Source: an uncultured Pelagibacteraceae bacterium
GTDB taxonomy: Bacteria > Pseudomonadota > Alphaproteobacteria > Pelagibacterales > AG-422-B15
Length of the DNA stretch: 35,559 nt
NCBI GenBank assembly: GCA_902571005.1
Contig: CACGAG010000011.1
Location: 1 to 35,559 of the forward strand
Direction: 5' to 3'
Position 1 is the first letter of the stretch. Each line of letters opens with the position of its first letter. This document shows, one piece after another, positions 33,164-35,559 of this stretch. A program made the position numbers and the translations under genes. Below the pieces are notes generated by a model that worked only from the letters and a program-made list of their open reading frames with translations, did not search any database and was not told the DNA's origin.

Positions 33164-35559
33164 CTATTTGAGAATTTTATTTAAATACTGTCCTGTATAA
33201 CTTTTTTTGAGTTTTGCAATATCTTCTGGTGAACCACTTCCTATTATTTCACCGCCACCGTCACCCCCTTCTGGGCCTAAGTCAATGATCCAATCAGCTG
33301 TTTTTATGACGTCTAAATTATGCTCTATCACAACAACTGTGTTACCTTGATCTACTAAAATTTGGAGTACCTCGAGTAGTTTCTTAATGTCATGGACATG
33401 AAGTCCCGTAGTTGGTTCATCAAGTATGTACAAGGTTTTGCCTGTGGCTCTTTTTGAAAGTTCTTTTGAAAGTTTAATTCTTTGCGCTTCACCACCCGAT
33501 AAAGTAGTAGCTTGCTGACCAATTTTTATATAGCCAAGCCCTACATTTTGAAGTGTATCGAGTTTCTTTTTAATCATTGGGATTGATTCAAAAAAAGAAC
33601 ATCCTTCTTCAACTGTCATATCTAAAATATCTGCAATACTCTTATCTTTGTACTTAATCTCAAGCGTTTCTCTGTTGTATCTTTTACCCTCACATTCATC
33701 GCAAGTGACATATACATCAGGAAGAAAGTGCATCTCTATCTTAATTACACCGTCACCTTCACAAGCTTCGCATCTACCGCCCTTAACATTAAATGAAAAT
33801 CTTCCAGCTTTATAACCTCTGGCTTTTGATTCTGGCAAACCGGTAAACCAGTCTCTTATAAAAGTGAAGGCTCCGGTATAAGTTGCAGGATTTGATCTTG
33901 GGGTCCTTCCAATTGGAGATTGGTCAATATCTATAACTTTATCAAGCTCTTGAAGACCCTTTATTTCCTTGTGCTTTGCAGGTGTGTACCTTGACCCGTT
34001 CAACGTTTGTGCGACTGACTTAAAAAGCGTATTAATTGTTAAAGTTGATTTGCCGCTACCAGAAACTCCGGTAATACAAGTAAGTGTTCCAAGAGGAATT
34101 TCGCAGTCGACATTTTTAAGATTATTGCCCTCAGCTTTTATAATTTCTATATATTTATTATTTAGTGCTTTTCTTCTATTGCTAGGTATTTCAATTTTTA
34201 GTTTACCAGATAAGTATTGACCAGTTATGCTATTTTGATTTTTTTTAATTTTAGTAACATTACCTTCAGCAACTACTCTTCCGCCATTTACGCCAGCAGC
34301 CGGTCCCAAGTCAACTACATGATCAGCTGTCGTGATTGCCTCTTCATCATGCTCAACGACAATAACTGTATTTCCAAGATCTCTTAATCTTTTAAGAGTT
34401 TTTAGCAATCTTTCATTATCACGCTGATGCAAGCCAATCGAGGGTTCGTCTAGCACATATAGAACTCCTGTCAAACCTGATCCAATTTGTGATGCAAGAC
34501 GAATACGTTGCGACTCACCACCTGATAAACTACCCGAACCTCTTGAAAGAGTTAGATATTCAAGACCTACATTATTTAAAAAAAGTATCCTTTCATTGAG
34601 TTCCTTAAGAATTCTAAATGCAATTTCTTTTTCTTTTTTTGTTAATTTTTTTTCAAGTTTCTGAAACCAAATAACAAGTTCTTTAATAGATTTGTCGCAT
34701 ACTTCACCTATATGCAGCTTGTCTATCTTTACAGCCAATGCAGTCTCTTTAAGTCTAAAACCATTGCATGCATGACATCTTACTTCACTCTGATATCTCT
34801 CAATTCTTCCACGCATCCAATCACTTTCTGTCTCTAGATATCTGCGCTCAAGATTATTGATTACTCCTTCGAAAGGTCTTTCATATTCATAACCGTCATC
34901 GTAAGTAAATTTTAATTCTGTTTCACCAGACCCATAAAGAACTATGTTTTGAATTTTTTTTCCCAATGATTTCCAGGGTGTATCAAGTGAAAATTTATAT
35001 TTTCTAGCTACAACCTTTAAAATATTTCTAAAATACCCGTATCTCGAGACCGGCCAAGGAGCAAGTGCGTCCTCATTTATTGAAAGGTTTTTATTTGGAA
35101 CAACTAAATTAGGATCAATTGACAAATCAGTTCCAATTCCATCACACTCTTCACATGCTCCATAAGGATTATTAAAAGAAAATAACCTTGGTTCAATTTC
35201 ATCAATTGTGAAACCGGATACTGGACAAGCAAATTTTGATGAGAATAGTTCATTATCTGCTTTACCATTTTTCTTTTCGAAGTTTTCAACTATCACCAAT
35301 CCATCACTTAAATTGAGTGCAGTTTCTACACTATCCGCCAACCTGTTACCTATTTCATCATTTAGCACGATACGGTCTACTACAACCTCGATGTCATGTT
35401 TCTTTTTTTTATCAATTTCAGGTAAAGAGTCGAATTCGTATAATTCCCCATCAATCTTTACTCTTTGAAAACCTTTCTTGTGTAATTCTTGTAATTCCTT
35501 TTTGTACTCACCTTTTCTTCCTCTGATAATTGGAGACAATATTAGAAACTTTGAACCAA
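33164..35559 (-). CDS. uvrA: UvrABC excinuclease subunit A, C-terminal ~800 residues
   Basis: The frame is open to the right edge, so the N-terminal ~150 residues, including the first Walker A, lie outside. UvrA is the damage-sensing ATPase of nucleotide-excision repair. Visible are [14 protein letters not shown] near the edge, zinc-finger cysteines (CEECDG and CHACNG in the first half; CEACEGDG and [10 protein letters not shown] in the second), two ABC signatures ([19 protein letters not shown] and [19 protein letters not shown]), and the second Walker [11 protein letters not shown] followed by NTLFK. Both Walker B regions read [11 protein letters not shown] and [11 protein letters not shown]. 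Nothing unusual is seen in this part. Confidence 0.97.
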   Translation of the reverse strand, partial: GSKFLILSPIIRGRKGEYKKELQELHKKGFQRVKIDGELYEFDSLPEIDKKKKHDIEVVVDRIVLNDEIGNRLADSVETALNLSDGLVIVENFEKKNGKADNELFSSKFACPVSGFTIDEIEPRLFSFNNPYGACEECDGIGTDLSIDPNLVVPNKNLSINEDALAPWPVSRYGYFRNILKVVARKYKFSLDTPWKSLGKKIQNIVLYGSGETELKFTYDDGYEYERPFEGVINNLERRYLETESDWMRGRIERYQSEVRCHACNGFRLKETALAVKIDKLHIGEVCDKSIKELVIWFQKLEKKLTKKEKEIAFRILKELNERILFLNNVGLEYLTLSRGSGSLSGGESQRIRLASQIGSGLTGVLYVLDEPSIGLHQRDNERLLKTLKRLRDLGNTVIVVEHDEEAITTADHVVDLGPAAGVNGGRVVAEGNVTKIKKNQNSITGQYLSGKLKIEIPSNRRKALNNKYIEIIKAEGNNLKNVDCEIPLGTLTCITGVSGSGKSTLTINTLFKSVAQTLNGSRYTPAKHKEIKGLQELDKVIDIDQSPIGRTPRSNPATYTGAFTFIRDWFTGLPESKARGYKAGRFSFNVKGGRCEACEGDGVIKIEMHFLPDVYVTCDECEGKRYNRETLEIKYKDKSIADILDMTVEEGCSFFESIPMIKKKLDTLQNVGLGYIKIGQQATTLSGGEAQRIKLSKELSKRATGKTLYILDEPTTGLHVHDIKKLLEVLQILVDQGNTVVVIEHNLDVIKTADWIIDLGPEGGDGGGEIIGSGSPEDIAKLKKSYTGQYLNKILK

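Noticed and set aside
247-35526. Many short antisense or out-of-frame open frames of 60-105 residues inside the genes listed
   Set aside because: They overlap well-supported genes, have no recognisable motifs or ribosome-binding sites, and read as shadows of the true coding frames.
1-35559. tRNA, rRNA, CRISPR, insertion sequence, phage or toxin-antitoxin genes
   Set aside because: All intergenic gaps were read; they are short and AT-rich, with no cloverleaf, spaced repeat array or transposase-like protein.

Overview
This 35.6 kb window is compact, AT-rich (roughly one third G+C) bacterial chromosome. Gene order and proteins point to an alphaproteobacterium. The block dgt-argS-(SPOR-protein relic)-nagZ-scpA-scpB ... 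tatA-tatB-tatC-serS-surE-yajC-secD-secF is the classic alphaproteobacterial order. Near-zero intergenic space, stop codons shared between convergent genes, missing conserved neighbours (pcm and an M23 peptidase between surE and yajC), and sulfonate, guanidino-compound and iron uptake or catabolism genes all suggest a streamlined marine lineage of the SAR11-like, HIMB59/AEGEAN-169 or low-GC SAR116 type. I cannot fix the taxon from sequence alone.

Layout. (1) 1-496: 3' end of a fatty-acid beta-oxidation multifunctional enzyme. (2) 546-7899: a taurine-type sulfonate module. It has a class III aminotransferase (candidate taurine:pyruvate aminotransferase), an 814-residue covalent-FAD/GcvT folate-dependent dehydrogenase, sulfoacetaldehyde acetyltransferase (Xsc, firm) and, after an opposite-strand SAM methyltransferase, alanine dehydrogenase (Ald, firm). 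(3) 7896-8942: a short cobalamin-independent methionine-synthase-like protein on the minus strand. (4) 9215-14660: a PotDABC-type ABC importer with a Tat-exported binding protein, an ATPase gene split by a one-base frameshift and a permease with an unusual C-terminal extension, followed by an agmatinase-family ureohydrolase. (5) 14662-21159: exonuclease III, dGTPase, ArgS, a 59-residue SPOR-protein relic, NagZ, ScpA, ScpB. (6) 21176-26173: an iron module (DUF1111 di-heme protein, Fe3+ ABC importer) inserted between scpB and tatA, with a near-perfect Fur box ahead of the binding-protein gene. (7) 26257-32505: TatABC, SerS, SurE, YajC, SecD, SecF. (8) 32507-35559, minus strand: a PuuD-like membrane protein and the C-terminal part of UvrA.

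How the genes fit together. The aminotransferase would move the amino group of taurine to pyruvate. Ald recycles the resulting alanine to pyruvate and ammonium, and Xsc turns sulfoacetaldehyde plus phosphate into acetyl phosphate and sulfite. The FAD/GcvT enzyme, lying between the aminotransferase and Xsc genes with only 8-11 nt on each side, suggests that N-methylated taurines could also feed this pathway with the methyl carbon passing to tetrahydrofolate; this is inference. The two ABC importers each have a hairpin right after the binding-protein gene, a common way to get more binding protein than membrane parts. No tRNA, rRNA, CRISPR array, insertion sequence or phage gene was seen. No gene-free gap exceeds 300 bases; the largest is 272 bases (8943-9214).
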